Of a stretch of 64,000 nt of DNA, positions 20,982-31,929 are shown one piece after another (position 1 is the stretch's first letter; every line of letters begins with the position of its first letter). Made by a program: the position numbers and the translations under genes. The notes beneath the pieces are model-generated. The model saw only the letters and a list, made by a program, of their open reading frames with translations. It had not been told where the DNA came from and made no database searches. Source of the DNA: CAZUNO01 sp964621445 [NCBI: Candidatus Hadarchaeota archaeon] (GTDB lineage Archaea; CAYQAE01; CAYVLA01); NCBI GenBank assembly GCA_964621445.1, contig CAZUNO010000006.1:92336-156335 (forward strand). Reading direction: 5' to 3'.

Positions 20982-21419
20982 TTGAGTAAAGGTTCAAGGG
21001 GACTATTTGCATCTAGAAAACTCAAGAAGGACAGGAAGAAATTCAGATGGAGAGATCGTGACTACATGCGTAGGGCACTGAATCTCGACGTCAAGGTGGA
21101 CCCCCTGGAGGGTTCGCCTCAGGCCAAGGGTATAGTCCTGTTTAGGGACAAGGTCGAGGCAAAGCAGCCCAACTCCGCATGGAGAAAAGTAGTTCGAGTC
21201 CAGCTAATAAAGAACGGGAAACAGGTTACCGCCTTTTGCCCCGGCGATGGAGCTCTAAAGTTTGTTGATGAGCACGATGAGGTCCTCATCGAGGGTATAG
21301 GAGGATCTAGAGGCGGTTCCTACGGCGATCTTCCCGGTGTTCGGTGGAAGGTAGTTAAAGTGAACGGGGTTGCCCTTGAGGAAATGGTCAAGGGCAAGAA
21401 AGAGAAACCCATAAGATGA
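20982..21419 (+). CDS. rps12: Ribosomal protein S12 (uS12)
   Basis: A 145-residue small-subunit protein of the decoding centre. The start codon is TTG with GAGGTG 5 nt upstream. The highly conserved loops are present: [20 protein letters not shown] and the region around [21 protein letters not shown]. It belongs to the conserved str-type run rps12-rps7-fusA. Its length is normal for archaea. Confidence 0.97.
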   Translation: MSKGSRGLFASRKLKKDRKKFRWRDRDYMRRALNLDVKVDPLEGSPQAKGIVLFRDKVEAKQPNSAWRKVVRVQLIKNGKQVTAFCPGDGALKFVDEHDEVLIEGIGGSRGGSYGDLPGVRWKVVKVNGVALEEMVKGKKEKPIR

Positions 21420-21439
21420 TTTTAACGGGTTGATCTTCG

Positions 21440-22177
21440 ATGGCCAATGAAGATGAAGAATCAAATAACGAAGAGGAAGAGTCAATAGAGGAGGCTGAAG
21501 AGGAAAAACCAGCCGAATCGGAGTCAGACTCAGAGGTAGAGGAGGAAACGGAGGACGAGCAGGAGCCTGAGGACAGGGTTAAATTGTTCGGCAGGTGGAA
21601 TTTCCCGGAGGTTGGGGAAGTCGATCCGGGGCTCCAGAGGTATGTTTGCCTGGATCCTGTAATTATCCCCCATACCGCTGGTAGGGCGGCCAATAAGCGC
21701 TTTGCAAAGTCAGATGTTAATATTGTGGAGCGTTTGGTCAATAAGTGCATGCGGTCGGGGACGGGAAGGAAGAAAATCGCCGGTAAGTTCATTAGGAACA
21801 AGTACGGCTGCGGTAAGAAAGAGAGGTCCATCCGGAATCTCAGGGAGGCATTCGATATCATTGAGGAGAAAACGGATACCAATCCGATCCAGATCCTCAT
21901 CCAGGCGATAGAGAACTGTGCTCCCAGGGAGGAGACGACAACAATTTCCTACGGTGGAATTTCCTACCACAAGTCGGTGGATGTTTCACCCCAGAGAAGG
22001 GTGGATTTGGCCCTAAGAAATATCGCCCGGGGAACATCGGCGTCTGCATTTAAATCCAAGAGAAATCTGGCAGAAGCGTTGGCGGATGAGCTAGTCCTTG
22101 CAGCCAGGAATGACTCAAGTAGTCACGCCGTGGCGCGTAAGGAGGAGACCGAAAGGGTTGCCATGTCATCGAGGTGA
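21440..22177 (+). CDS. rps7: Ribosomal protein S7 (uS7) with acidic N-terminal extension
   Basis: The 245-residue protein is a primary 16S rRNA binder that organises the head of the small subunit. Residues 1-46 are an extremely acidic tail made almost only of Glu, Asp, Ser and Asn. The S7 core follows from about residue 48: LFGRWNFPEV, HTAGRAANKRFAKSDVNIVE, and RRVDLALRNIARGTSASAF. Archaeal S7 is normally near 200-220 residues, so the tail is additional. The start at ATG 21440 is in frame and precedes the tail. No other good start lies nearer the core. Confidence 0.96.
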   Translation: MANEDEESNNEEEESIEEAEEEKPAESESDSEVEEETEDEQEPEDRVKLFGRWNFPEVGEVDPGLQRYVCLDPVIIPHTAGRAANKRFAKSDVNIVERLVNKCMRSGTGRKKIAGKFIRNKYGCGKKERSIRNLREAFDIIEEKTDTNPIQILIQAIENCAPREETTTISYGGISYHKSVDVSPQRRVDLALRNIARGTSASAFKSKRNLAEALADELVLAARNDSSSHAVARKEETERVAMSSR

Positions 22178-22182
22178 CGTAA

Positions 22183-24378
22183 ATGGGAAAAAGAGAGGAA
22201 ATGATGAACAAGATTGGAGAGCTTATGCGCCAGCGAGAGTATATCCGAAATATCGGAACTGTTGCTCATATAGATCACGGTAAGACAACGCTAAGCGACA
22301 ACCTGATTGCTGGAGCAGGGATGATTTCATCCGAACTGGCCGGAAGCCAGCTCTGGCTGGATTTTGACGAACAGGAACAGGCAAGAGGGATAACCATTGA
22401 CGCTGCAAACGTTTCCATGGTCCATGAATTGGAGGATCAGGAGTACCTGATTAACCTGATAGATACCCCGGGTCACGTTGACTTTGGAGGAGACGTTACC
22501 AGGGCCATGAGGGCCATAGACGGGGCCATAGTGGTGGTCTGTGCCGTTGAGGGCGTGATGCCCCAGACGGAGACGGTGATAAGACAGGCCATGAAGGAGC
22601 GGGTCAAGCCCATACTTTTCATCAATAAGGTCGACCGAATGGTAAAGGAGCTAAAGCTCGATCCCCAGGAGATGCAGAACCGTTTCATAAAGATAATCAC
22701 CAAGGTAAACAAGCTCATCTCGGAGTTCGCGCCTGAGGGGCTTGAGGAAGAATGGAAGGTTAGTGTAAATGATGGAACCGTTTGCTTTGGCTCGGCTACC
22801 GGAAACTGGGCCATCAGCGTGCCCTATATGGAGAGGTCGGGCACCAGTTTCAAGGATATAATAGATGCCTGCCAGAATGACGTCCAGAACGAGCTAGCCG
22901 AAAACGCACCACTTCACGTCGTACTTCTCAACACCGTGGTTAGATTTCTTCCCGATCCTCTAACGGCACAGAAGATGAGGATAGCGCATATCTGGAAGGG
23001 AGATGCCGAAAGCAAGATCGGACAGGACATGATCGAGGCCAATGCCGATGGGACCATGGCCATGGTTGTCACCCGGATACTCGTTGATCGACATGCGGGA
23101 GAGGTAGCCGTGGGCCGAATATTCAGTGGTTCCGTCAAACAGGGCCAGGAGATATGGATATGCGGGGTGAACAAGAAGGCCAGAATTCAGCAGGCAGCAG
23201 TATACCTGGGCCCTGAAAGGGTGAATATGCCCTCTATACCCGCAGGTAACATCCTTGCCCTGACCGGCGTGAAGGATGCAATTGCCGGGGAAACCCTTTC
23301 CGGGGGCGATGGACCCGTAACGCCCTTCGAGGCCATAAAGCACCACTCCGAGCCGGTGGTGACGGTTGCCCTGGAGGCAAAGAATACCCAGGAGCTTCCG
23401 AAGCTCATAGAGGTCCTGAGGCAGATGGCAAAGGAGTACCCGGAGATAAAGGTGGAGATATCGGAGGAAACAGGAGAACACCTGCTTTCCGGACAGGGAG
23501 AGCTGCACCTGGAGGTCCTCATTCACAGAATTAGGACCGATAAAGGAGTGGATGTGGAGACCTCTGAACCCATTGTCATCTACCGGGAGACCATTGGCCA
23601 GAAGGCCGGGCCCATCGAGGGTCGATCTCCAAACAAGCATAACAGGTTCGAGATCGTGGTGGAACCCCTGGAGGCCGGGGTATACCAGGCTATCAAAGAT
23701 GGGGACCTCCCTGAAGGGAGAATCCGCGGCCGATCACATGCCGCCGAGTTCCAGGAGGCAGGGCTGGAGAAGTCCGAGGCCCGCAGGGTCATCGACGTTT
23801 GCGGTGGAAATGTTCTCATAGATTCCACCCGAGGAATCACCTATCTGCCAGAGATAATCGAGCTGGTGATAGAGGCATTCGAGGAGGCAGTTGAAGCTGG
23901 ACCCATGTCCAGGGAGACCGCCATAAGGCTCAAGGTCAAGCTGATGGACGCAAAGATACACGAGGACCCGGTGCACAGGGGACCGGCCCAGGTCATCCCG
24001 GCGGTCAGGAGTGCGATATTTGCCTGTATACTGAGCGCGGGTGCCATATTGATGGAGCCAAAGCAGCTCGTTTACATCAACGTGCCCCAGCAGTTCATGG
24101 GTCAGGCCACGCAGGAGATCCAGAGCCGGCGGGGCCAGATCAGGGATATCGGACAGGATGACAACCAGATCATGATAGAGTCCAAGGCCCCGGTCGCCGA
24201 GCTATTCGGTTTCTCGGGAGCAATAAGGTCAGCCACCGAGGGCAGAGCCCTGTGGACGACGGAGTTCACCGGCTTTGAGAAGGTCCCCGAGAACCTTCAG
24301 GAGGATTTGGTGCGCTCCATAAGGGCCAGGAAGGGCCTAAAGGAGAAGCTACCAACGGTCAGCGATTTCCTGACCTAG
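22183..24378 (+). CDS. fusA: Elongation factor 2 (aEF-2)
   Basis: The translocation GTPase, 731 residues, full length. The G domain contains G1 [11 protein letters not shown] near residue 29, the switch region [14 protein letters not shown]3 [12 protein letters not shown] and G4 NKVDR. Domains II-V follow. The diphthamide site region near residue 600 contains the expected His ([14 protein letters not shown]). The start at ATG 22183 has GAGGTGAC upstream, overlapping the S7 stop. Confidence 0.98.
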   Translation: MGKREEMMNKIGELMRQREYIRNIGTVAHIDHGKTTLSDNLIAGAGMISSELAGSQLWLDFDEQEQARGITIDAANVSMVHELEDQEYLINLIDTPGHVDFGGDVTRAMRAIDGAIVVVCAVEGVMPQTETVIRQAMKERVKPILFINKVDRMVKELKLDPQEMQNRFIKIITKVNKLISEFAPEGLEEEWKVSVNDGTVCFGSATGNWAISVPYMERSGTSFKDIIDACQNDVQNELAENAPLHVVLLNTVVRFLPDPLTAQKMRIAHIWKGDAESKIGQDMIEANADGTMAMVVTRILVDRHAGEVAVGRIFSGSVKQGQEIWICGVNKKARIQQAAVYLGPERVNMPSIPAGNILALTGVKDAIAGETLSGGDGPVTPFEAIKHHSEPVVTVALEAKNTQELPKLIEVLRQMAKEYPEIKVEISEETGEHLLSGQGELHLEVLIHRIRTDKGVDVETSEPIVIYRETIGQKAGPIEGRSPNKHNRFEIVVEPLEAGVYQAIKDGDLPEGRIRGRSHAAEFQEAGLEKSEARRVIDVCGGNVLIDSTRGITYLPEIIELVIEAFEEAVEAGPMSRETAIRLKVKLMDAKIHEDPVHRGPAQVIPAVRSAIFACILSAGAILMEPKQLVYINVPQQFMGQATQEIQSRRGQIRDIGQDDNQIMIESKAPVAELFGFSGAIRSATEGRALWTTEFTGFEKVPENLQEDLVRSIRARKGLKEKLPTVSDFLT

Positions 24379-24614
24379 ACGCCCGTTTGGATAGAGGCGG
24401 GTTAAGGATCACGGTGTAGTTACCCTGACTCTAATCCGCTCTCTTGCGAGTTCATAAACTACGGGAAAAGAGTTATAACCGCTTTGGACCTTGATTGCTT
24501 AAGGTTGTCCTGCTCTAGTTTCGGCCGGGCAACGAAGCAAACTGGTCTATTCCGAGGAACTCCAAATAAGATATTAATAGGAATTGACCCTTTGCAACCA
24601 AGAGAGGTGTGGAA

Positions 24615-25883
24615 ATGCCCGAAAAACCGCATATAAACCTCGTAACGATAGGTCACGTTGACCATGGAAAGTCCACAATGGTCGGTCATCTGATGGTCGA
24701 GCATGGGGACGTACCAGAACAGGTTATCAAGAAATTTGAAGATATGGGCGAGAAAGGAAAGACCTTCAAGTATGCATGGATCATGGACAGGCTCAAAGAG
24801 GAGAGAGAAAGGGGCCTAACCATCGACCTGATGCATCAGAAGTTCGAGTCTAGCAAGAACTTCTTCACGGTCATAGACGCCCCTGGCCACCGGGATTTTG
24901 TCAAGAACATGATCACCGGTGCCAGCCAAGCAGATGCCACTGTTCTGGTCGTTGCTGCCGACGATGGTGTGATGACCCAGACCCGAGAACACGCTGCCCT
25001 GGCCTTTACTCTGGGTGTACAGCAGGTAATCGTGTTGATTAACAAGATGGACAGAGTGGAGTATAAGCAGGATGTGTATGAGGAAGTTAAGGCCGATGTC
25101 AAGAAGCTATTGGCCAGCATAGGCTATGGCCCCAAGGCCGATCAGTTCCCATACATTCCCGCTTCCGCTTTCCACGGCAAGAACCTGACTTCCAGGAGCA
25201 AAGAGATGAAATGGTACAAGGGCCCAATTCTCATGGAGGCCCTGGATACCATTGAACCCCCCAAGAAATCCACGGGGAAGCCCCTTCGTATACCGGTGCA
25301 GGACGTGTACACCATCACTGGTGTGGGAACCGTTCCCGTGGGAAGGGTGGAATCCGGAGTGCTTAAAGTTGGCAGCAAGGTCGTGTTCATGCCCTCAGAT
25401 GTGACTGGAGAGGTCAAGTCCATCGAGGAGCACCATGAGAACATCCCTGAGGCCGAGCCCGGTGACAACATCGGCTTCAACGTGAGGGGATTAGGCCGAG
25501 GAGACATCCACAGAGGTGACGTGGTTGGTACCCCCGATAATCCACCCACCGTTGCCAAGGAGTTCATCGGTAAGGTAGTGGTGTTGGAGTACCCCACAGC
25601 CATCACCGCGGGTTACACCCCGGTGTTCCATTGCCATACCTCGCAGGTCGCAGTGACCTTCATTGAACTGATGCAGACCCTGGATCCCAAGACCGGAGAG
25701 CCCAAGGAGAAGAACCCGGCCACCATCAAGAAGGGAGACGTGGCCATCGTGAAGTTCAAGCCCACCAGGCCTTTGGTAATAGAATCGGCCAGCGATATTC
25801 CAGAGCTGAGCAGGTTCGCCATAAGGGATCAGGGGCAGACCATCGGAGCGGGTGTCTGTACCGAGATAACGGAGAAGGTCTAG
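24615..25883 (+). CDS. tuf: Elongation factor 1-alpha (aEF-1A)
   Basis: The GTPase that delivers aminoacyl-tRNA, 422 residues from the ATG at 24615 ([21 protein letters not shown]). GAGGTG at 24603-24608 fits this start. A GTG at 24609 is in frame but overlaps the ribosome binding site. G1 is [10 protein letters not shown]3 [13 protein letters not shown]4 NKMD. Domains II and III follow with [11 protein letters not shown] and the C-terminal [14 protein letters not shown]. The 236-nt gap after fusA has AT-rich TATA-like stretches (around 24460 and 24570), so tuf and rps10 are probably a separate unit. Confidence 0.98.
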   Translation: MPEKPHINLVTIGHVDHGKSTMVGHLMVEHGDVPEQVIKKFEDMGEKGKTFKYAWIMDRLKEERERGLTIDLMHQKFESSKNFFTVIDAPGHRDFVKNMITGASQADATVLVVAADDGVMTQTREHAALAFTLGVQQVIVLINKMDRVEYKQDVYEEVKADVKKLLASIGYGPKADQFPYIPASAFHGKNLTSRSKEMKWYKGPILMEALDTIEPPKKSTGKPLRIPVQDVYTITGVGTVPVGRVESGVLKVGSKVVFMPSDVTGEVKSIEEHHENIPEAEPGDNIGFNVRGLGRGDIHRGDVVGTPDNPPTVAKEFIGKVVVLEYPTAITAGYTPVFHCHTSQVAVTFIELMQTLDPKTGEPKEKNPATIKKGDVAIVKFKPTRPLVIESASDIPELSRFAIRDQGQTIGAGVCTEITEKV

Positions 25884-25911
25884 CCTTCTCTTCATTTTTT
25901 GAGGACAGTCG

Positions 25912-26223
25912 ATGCAAAAAGCGAGAATAAAGCTCATAGGTACGGATCCGAGCAAGCTTGATGACGTTTGCTCACAGGTGAAACTCATCGCTGAGAGGAC
26001 CGGCGTCAATATCTCAGGTCCCGTACCGCTGCCGACCCGGGAGCTTAAGATTCCAGTCAGAAAATCCCCCGACGGGAGGGGGACCGCTACTTGGGAAAAC
26101 TGGACGATGAGGGTTCACCGGAGACTCATTGACATCGATGCCGATGAGAGGGTAATGCGGCAGATAATGCGAGTGAGGATGCCTGAAAGCGAGGTAAGCA
26201 TAGAGATAGAGCTACTTGGGTAG
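25912..26223 (+). CDS. rps10: Ribosomal protein S10 (uS10)
   Basis: The 103-residue small-subunit head protein has the normal archaeal length. Typical parts are [18 protein letters not shown], the loop [19 protein letters not shown], and [19 protein letters not shown]. It follows tuf by 28 nt, the standard archaeal order, and is followed after 51 nt by tRNA-Ser. Confidence 0.97.
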   Translation: MQKARIKLIGTDPSKLDDVCSQVKLIAERTGVNISGPVPLPTRELKIPVRKSPDGRGTATWENWTMRVHRRLIDIDADERVMRQIMRVRMPESEVSIEIELLG

Positions 26224-26274
26224 CACGATTTTTTAGTTGTACGCCCTTTTTTTATCACGGCCATTAGTGGCAAC

Positions 26275-26377
26275 GCCGGGGTGGCAGAGTGGTAATGCGC
26301 TGGACCCCGAGAGGCGGGGCGAACCTTGAGAGCCAGTGTCCCTTCGGGACACGGGGGTTCAAATCCTTCCCCCGGCG
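26275..26377 (+). tRNA. tRNA-Ser (TGA) with an intron at an unusual position
   Basis: Acceptor stem GCCGGGG/CCCCGGC with discriminator G, a class II long variable arm (TGTCCCTTCGGGACA), and T arm GGGGG TTCAAAT CCTTC. The anticodon arm is longer than normal. Removing 20 nt (26306-26325, itself a CCCCG/CGGGG hairpin) restores stem CTGGC/GCCAG and loop CTTGAGA, anticodon TGA, serine. This places the intron between positions 30 and 31, inside the anticodon stem. A canonical 37/38 intron does not leave a T before the anticodon. CCA is not encoded. A T5 run at 26380-26384 is a likely terminator. Confidence 0.88.
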
Positions 26378-26438
26378 CCTTTTTACCCGTATGATTTATT
26401 GGCGTGTATGGGTATTTTCTCCTAGATCTAGGGAGTAA

Positions 26439-27217
26439 GTGGGGAGAAAGGGTCGGATATCCATGCACCCAAAGCAAGGGGTTGAAAAAAAGACCATCCC
26501 GGGCGATTATCGCTTGGCCCATTGGTGGGAGAGGGGAATAGCATTCATATTGGATTCTCTTATCGCGTTTTGGATCTTCATGATATTGATTACTCTCCCT
26601 TTCCTTATAATGAATGGGAACTTCCTACACGAGGCCGGTGCATAGTGAGGAACCTCCTCCGGGACGTGGATTACCTTCCAACCATGTATTTCGTCGGCCT
26701 TTGGTCGATGATGTCCGATTCACTTGGAAGGAGAATCGGGGACAGGCTTGCAGGTACAATCGTCGTAAGGCAGAAAGAACGGGACATAGTTGTCTGGCCA
26801 ATAGTAGTATTGATTCTCTCTTATGTATCATTCTCTCCCATTGTCCTAAGCCAATTATTAGGGCTTCAAGAACGTCCCAAGCATGCAAGAATCGAAGTAG
26901 ATGTCCTGTCCTCTCTTCCCATCTTTATAGAGGATGACGATGAGGGATTCTCTGTTGTTCTCCAAATAAAGAATGTCGGAGATGCAGAAGCGGAAAGATG
27001 CATTGTCGATTTCTTGGCGTGTCCCGAATATGTACTACTTCCTTCCGATGAGGATCTGTTTGTTGGTGATATTCGACCAGGGCAGTCCATAAAGACCGCG
27101 TTGGAACTCCGATTGAGATCGAAGCCAGATACAGAATTTGTGGTGGTTATACAGGTCATCTCGGAGGAGAAGGCATCTCGAGGGATCAATATCCCTGTGT
27201 CACTCAGATCAGATTAA
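26439..27217 (+). pseudogene. RDD-family membrane protein, frameshifted, with a CARDB-like tail
   Basis: The first frame (26439-26645, ATG 26463) encodes the start of an RDD domain: RLAHWWERGIAFILDSL then a membrane helix. It stops at 26645. The next frame continues the domain with RCIVRNLLRDVDYLP, then MSDSLGRRIGDRLAGTIVVR, the RDD C-terminal signature. The TVGK-type middle segment and a helix are missing, so there is an internal deletion as well as a frameshift near 26630. The tail after a third membrane helix (about 130 residues) resembles a CARDB/cell-adhesion beta-sandwich. The gene is probably inactive. Confidence 0.6.
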
Positions 27218-27362
27218 AACCAGGATCTGACATTATCTAATGACTGTTCCTACCCAACCACCCCAAAAGTATTACCCTCAAGAACACTTGAGCGGCAATT
27301 CTATGAATTGGGTTCCCAGGGCGGCTTAACCATTGAATTAGAGATTAAGGTAACCTTTTTGT

Positions 27363-29885
27363 TTGGCATTTATCTGGTTGTTTTTCAGGAGGTCTGGTCG
27401 CATTCCACAATCGGAAGGAGAATTCAATGTCAGGAATGGAAAACGTATAGTAATAATAGTGGGATCTGATGCAACAGGGCTCGAGTCAAGGGCAGCGGAG
27501 ATTTTAGAATCAAGAATCGAAAAACGTAGCAATGTTGAAGTCAGAATCGAGCCTCACACAAAGGCAGAGGATGCCATCGGTTGGGCCGATGTTGTTTTCT
27601 CCGTGGGCAATAATTATATATCGAGTAAATTGATGGAGGATTACGGCGCCCAGCTACCGACCCTACCCAATTCGAACAAGCAACACCCCGAGGGTTTCCT
27701 GGTTAGATCTGGGGTCAACGAAGGTAAACCAGCCATCGTCATTGTCGGGGTTGATGATAGAGGAACAATCTACGGCGTCGGTTATGTACTGAGAGAGATC
27801 GGCTACTACCCCGACCATATAGAGTTACCGAGCTTTGACGTACGGGAGAAACCCGCTTTTTGGCTGCGAGGAAGCGAAGCTACGGGTCCGGGAAGCTCGG
27901 CCAGGAAATTTGGTGATATCCGGCCCCAGACCGAGGAGGAGAGAAGGGAGATATTGGAGGATCTCCTACTTCTCGGCGTGAATATAATGCGTGATGACCC
28001 GGATGTCCTACGTTTATATGGGATGATGGTCTCTACCACGGCTGAGCGTCGAGCGGCAAACGAGATGCTGGGAGGACCGGATGGAAGTCGGAGGGTTAAG
28101 GATGAATGGGCAGCGGACGAGGGTGTGAACAATAAACTGGCCTGCCCCTCGATACCCGAGGCCAGGAAGGCCCTGCTGAAATCCTTCGAGAAGGTTTTCA
28201 GCAAGGGGGTTCACCACGACGTGTTTTTCATAAAGTCCGGGGATCCCGGAGGGTGTCATTGCCCCAAATGCAGGCCTTGGGGCAAGACGTACATGGAGCT
28301 GGTAAGGGAGATCGCTGAGATACTTCATAGATATGATCCTGACTGCAAGGTGATAGCCACCAACCAGGATCTCACCAATGAGGACAATCAGGCGCTATTC
28401 GATTACCTGAACGATCACGATTCGACCTGGTTGTATGCCATATCCTACGGACCCGGCTCAGATGAGATGCAGACCAGGGGCTTCTTCAGAGGACCCGTTA
28501 ACCCCAGGTGGTTCGAATACGAGGGTTTTGGTCGACTGGGCAATTTTGTAAAGCATATGCATCACCAGTTACCGAGAGACACCCATATCTCCCTATTTTC
28601 GGATATCACCCACTGGATGCAGGCCCAGTACGGGATCAAGAAGCCAGATCCGGCCCTTTCCGCGGTCTTCGGCCGCCGCACGTGGAATGCCCGTCCGAAA
28701 AGGCTCCATAGGATAAGCCGGGAAACCTTCCGTTACGCGGTAGGTGAGATGCCCTACAGCGAGGGCATGCATGACGATTTCAACAAGTGGTTCTGGGCTC
28801 GATTGCTCTGGGACCCCGACCAGTCGGCGGAGGAGATAACCAGGGAGTACTGCCGATACTGGTTTGGTGACGATGCCCAGGACGAGATGACCGAGGTCAT
28901 AATGCTAATGGAGCAGACGCTGGAGAACGCCGTACGCGGAAATACCGGAATATCCAAAGCAGTGGAATTGATTCGGTCGGCACGTGAGAAGATCCCCCAA
29001 AATCTGATGGAGCACGATTGGCGGTATCGGATAATAGCCCAGAAGGCACTGATAGATCGCTATATTCAACTGGAGCTCGAAAGAGGGGATGAACTGAAAA
29101 GCAAGGCCCGGGCCCTGATTGAGGACGCTCTAAAATCAGATGATCCTCGGTCCAGGATCGAGGAGGCCTTAGAGATTCTTGAAAGCACTAGGATAACTTC
29201 GCGGATGCGGGAAATAAGGGAGGAGGCCCTGGCTATCGGGGAGGAGTCAAACCAGATAATTGGTTACAGGGTACCCGCGTGCTTCACGGTGGTAAATTGG
29301 GACCTCACCGAGATCGACTGGTGGATAAAGACCTTGAAGGAAGGCCTCTCCACCGGGAACCAAGAGGAGATGGTGAATTCGATCAATATGGTGCTTGAAT
29401 ACGAAAATCCTGGAAAGGGTGGCAGGCACGATCAATTGGGATGGTTCGACAGACCGGAGACCTTGGAATGCAAAGGATTGCGTTGGATGCTCTATCCCTT
29501 CCAGGGCCCGGCCAGGCTTTCCCATTTTGGCCTGGCATACCCCGACCCCGTGAAAAGCGATAGGATCACTCTGGTTTATGATGGTCTGGAAAAGGACGTT
29601 CAGTACAGGCTTAGGGCTCTGGCCAGGGTGCACACCAAGGGATGTAGACCCCACGAGGAAAAGGACGAGGCCGAAGCCTCGATCAGGATCAATGGAAAAA
29701 CGATATGTGATGGTTTGAGGATCAGGGGCGAACTTGAGTTGCATGAGATGGATATACCCAAGGAGCTTACCGAAAATGGAGAGGTAAGAATCCAGTTTGT
29801 AACCGATTCAGGTCCCCCGGCCATGGCAGGGATGTGCGATTTCTGGATAATGGAAAAGGAGAACGTGCCCTGGACCTCCTCCTGA
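27363..29885 (+). CDS. DUF4838 / GH67-N-like carbohydrate-active protein
   Basis: The 840-residue reading has an N-terminal domain like that preceding GH67, GH84 and GH20 catalytic domains (about residues 25-155: RIVIIVGSDATGLESRAAEI, VIVGVDDRGTIYGVGYVLREIG). A (beta/alpha)8-like region with a CHCPKC pair near residue 300 follows, then helical and beta-sandwich C-terminal regions. It matches the DUF4838 family known from glycan-degrading bacteria. The substrate and catalytic residues are not identified. No signal peptide is seen. The start is uncertain: the TTG at 27363 lacks a good ribosome binding site and the conserved domain starts near 27440. It converges on the GH20 gene. Confidence 0.7.
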   Translation: MAFIWLFFRRSGRIPQSEGEFNVRNGKRIVIIVGSDATGLESRAAEILESRIEKRSNVEVRIEPHTKAEDAIGWADVVFSVGNNYISSKLMEDYGAQLPTLPNSNKQHPEGFLVRSGVNEGKPAIVIVGVDDRGTIYGVGYVLREIGYYPDHIELPSFDVREKPAFWLRGSEATGPGSSARKFGDIRPQTEEERREILEDLLLLGVNIMRDDPDVLRLYGMMVSTTAERRAANEMLGGPDGSRRVKDEWAADEGVNNKLACPSIPEARKALLKSFEKVFSKGVHHDVFFIKSGDPGGCHCPKCRPWGKTYMELVREIAEILHRYDPDCKVIATNQDLTNEDNQALFDYLNDHDSTWLYAISYGPGSDEMQTRGFFRGPVNPRWFEYEGFGRLGNFVKHMHHQLPRDTHISLFSDITHWMQAQYGIKKPDPALSAVFGRRTWNARPKRLHRISRETFRYAVGEMPYSEGMHDDFNKWFWARLLWDPDQSAEEITREYCRYWFGDDAQDEMTEVIMLMEQTLENAVRGNTGISKAVELIRSAREKIPQNLMEHDWRYRIIAQKALIDRYIQLELERGDELKSKARALIEDALKSDDPRSRIEEALEILESTRITSRMREIREEALAIGEESNQIIGYRVPACFTVVNWDLTEIDWWIKTLKEGLSTGNQEEMVNSINMVLEYENPGKGGRHDQLGWFDRPETLECKGLRWMLYPFQGPARLSHFGLAYPDPVKSDRITLVYDGLEKDVQYRLRALARVHTKGCRPHEEKDEAEASIRINGKTICDGLRIRGELELHEMDIPKELTENGEVRIQFVTDSGPPAMAGMCDFWIMEKENVPWTSS

Positions 29886-29944
29886 TTGCCCTGTTCTCCC
29901 TACCCTCGCTTTCCCGGATCAGATCCTACTGTGAATGGATATCC

Positions 29945-31786
29945 TTATCTCACGGTGGAAATGGTGGAGACCTGTCCGTATCTCACCCTGCTACTGGCTA
30001 CGCTGTGCCAGATGTTAACCGTTCTCTCCTCGAATTGCTCGATTTCGGAGATTTCTCCAGAGAGAAAGCCCTCTAGCTTCTTTTCCATATGGCGGAGGCG
30101 GACGAGTTGGCCACCGTAACGGGCCTGGAGGACCTCGAGGCCAAATGGCTTGCGCTCCTCCTGCCATATTTCGGTGTGAGCATCCTTCAATCTCGTCATG
30201 GCCTCCACGAGTCCTGGTATTCCTTCGGATATGGATCGAAGGAGCTCCGTATCTCCTTTGAGGTAGGCCTTCCTTGCTTTATTGTGAAGGTCGGCCTTCA
30301 ATCTGAGGACCTCCGAAAGATCTCTGGCATATTGAAAAAGAGCCCCATCATCCGAGGATGCCTTTGTGGATGAAAACTCGATGTCCTTACCGATCTTTTC
30401 GAAATGCGCTTCCAGGGAGTCGTTTTCATAATGTCTTGCGTAGATGCCGAGTAGAGGGTCATCCCATAGTATTCCCTTGCTGATATTGGCGAAGGACTCT
30501 ATGCTTTCCCGTTCCCTTCCCGGGTAATGATCGAGACGAGAGGGCAGCGAGTAGGTTTCCAGTGGTGTACCGCATATTGCTTGTACCAAATTTGCGGTAT
30601 CCTGGTTTACCAGCTGGGAGTGCCAACAATCCTCGGCGAACTGGCCCAGGGCGGGATAGTTTGAGGCGAATGGAGCCTCGTGCCCGTCATCTCCCCACAT
30701 GGTCATCAGGGCCTCCTGGACACCCTTCGACCTGGAAACCTCCATGAAGCGGGGTGCAGTGGCATCTGCCATGGACTGTGAACCCCAAAGTCGACCCCAG
30801 CTCCAAAGTCCAGGGGCAACTAGGGGATTGAAGCCCATCTCTCGGTACTTGTTTATGGTATCTCTGTAATATTTCTGGTCATGTATTCGATAGGTCCAGA
30901 AAACCATCTTCATGTTCTCGGGCAACCTCTCGGTTTGAGATTGATCGAAGGACTGGGTGCCACTCATACCAATCACTATGTCCCCCCACATCATGGGGTC
31001 CAGGCCCATGCTTTCGCACAGATCGGAGAGCCAGTTCAGATGATCAAGGTATGCCTCCCTGGGGTCGATGGGTTCATTAGGTATGAACGCCCGGCCCGTG
31101 CTCAGTCCCCTGGTCTCGTCTAGTCCCAGATGGATACGCTTGCTTGAATAGGGGGCCACAGCGTTTTCTATGAGCTTCTCAAGCAGGGAGTACGTCTCCT
31201 CGGTCTTTAGATTTAGCACGTTTTCTGTATCTCGTAGGTGGGCGTAATTTGGATGGGAGAGTATCTCTCTAAGGTGGCCTAGCGTTTGAATGCATGGAAA
31301 CATCTCGATACCGAGTTCTCGGGCGTAACGGTCCAGTTCTTCTAGCTCGGAATGGGTGTATTTACCTCTCATATATCCAATTTCAGGATGTTCCTTAACC
31401 TCATAGGTGTCCTCGGTGTATAGGCAGAGGGCGTTATATCCGAAAAGCGCGAGCTTGAGCATGATCTCCTTAATTTTCTCCGGTTTCATCACCGCGTTTC
31501 TGGAGTTGTCAATCATTAAACCCCGGAACTTCATTTCCGGTTCTTCCGAGAGTTCATCCGGCCTCCGGGTTATCCATTGGCCCAGCGATCTCATCAGGTC
31601 GGATTTGGTCCCGTGGCTAATTTTGCAGGTCCCGTTTTCGGCTGATAGATCATAGCCGGGCTTACTCCACTCTTCGGTCACCGTTTTCAATCCTTTCTCG
31701 TGGTTAAAGGCATTGGGATAGGCCTCTACCAGAGCGGTGAAGACCTCGGACTTGGGTAATCTCAACATCTCTTCTTTTCTCGGCAC
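29945..31786 (-). CDS. GH20-type beta-N-acetylhexosaminidase
   Basis: A 613-residue member of the GH20 hexosaminidase-like group. The catalytic TIM barrel starts near residue 85 (KFRGLMIDNSRNAVMKPEKI). The catalytic Asp-Glu pair is in RIHLGLDETRGLSTGRAF near residue 222, and barrel strands IEMFPCIQTLGHL and MMWGDIVIG fit. A long helical C-terminal region follows (about residues 440-590). No signal peptide is seen, so the enzyme is cytoplasmic. It starts at GTG 31786 with GGTGAG 6 nt upstream. It would release terminal N-acetylhexosamine from imported oligosaccharides. Confidence 0.82.
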   Translation of the reverse strand: MPRKEEMLRLPKSEVFTALVEAYPNAFNHEKGLKTVTEEWSKPGYDLSAENGTCKISHGTKSDLMRSLGQWITRRPDELSEEPEMKFRGLMIDNSRNAVMKPEKIKEIMLKLALFGYNALCLYTEDTYEVKEHPEIGYMRGKYTHSELEELDRYARELGIEMFPCIQTLGHLREILSHPNYAHLRDTENVLNLKTEETYSLLEKLIENAVAPYSSKRIHLGLDETRGLSTGRAFIPNEPIDPREAYLDHLNWLSDLCESMGLDPMMWGDIVIGMSGTQSFDQSQTERLPENMKMVFWTYRIHDQKYYRDTINKYREMGFNPLVAPGLWSWGRLWGSQSMADATAPRFMEVSRSKGVQEALMTMWGDDGHEAPFASNYPALGQFAEDCWHSQLVNQDTANLVQAICGTPLETYSLPSRLDHYPGRERESIESFANISKGILWDDPLLGIYARHYENDSLEAHFEKIGKDIEFSSTKASSDDGALFQYARDLSEVLRLKADLHNKARKAYLKGDTELLRSISEGIPGLVEAMTRLKDAHTEIWQEERKPFGLEVLQARYGGQLVRLRHMEKKLEGFLSGEISEIEQFEERTVNIWHSVASSRVRYGQVSTISTVR

Positions 31787-31929
31787 TTATCTCACCTTCC
31801 GGAAAGCATCGTGGTCCAGATTGCTCCCGGCGTCAGATCCTACGGTTATCCAGTTAAGTGTATATCCCGAGTAAAAAGAAGGGGTAGCACTAATATCGGG
31901 AACATATCACGTAATGGTATAAATAAAAT

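Noticed and set aside
24379-24614. CCCG...CGGG inverted repeat just after fusA as a terminator
   Set aside because: The stem is only about 4-5 bp with a 12-nt loop and has no T-run, so it is not convincing.
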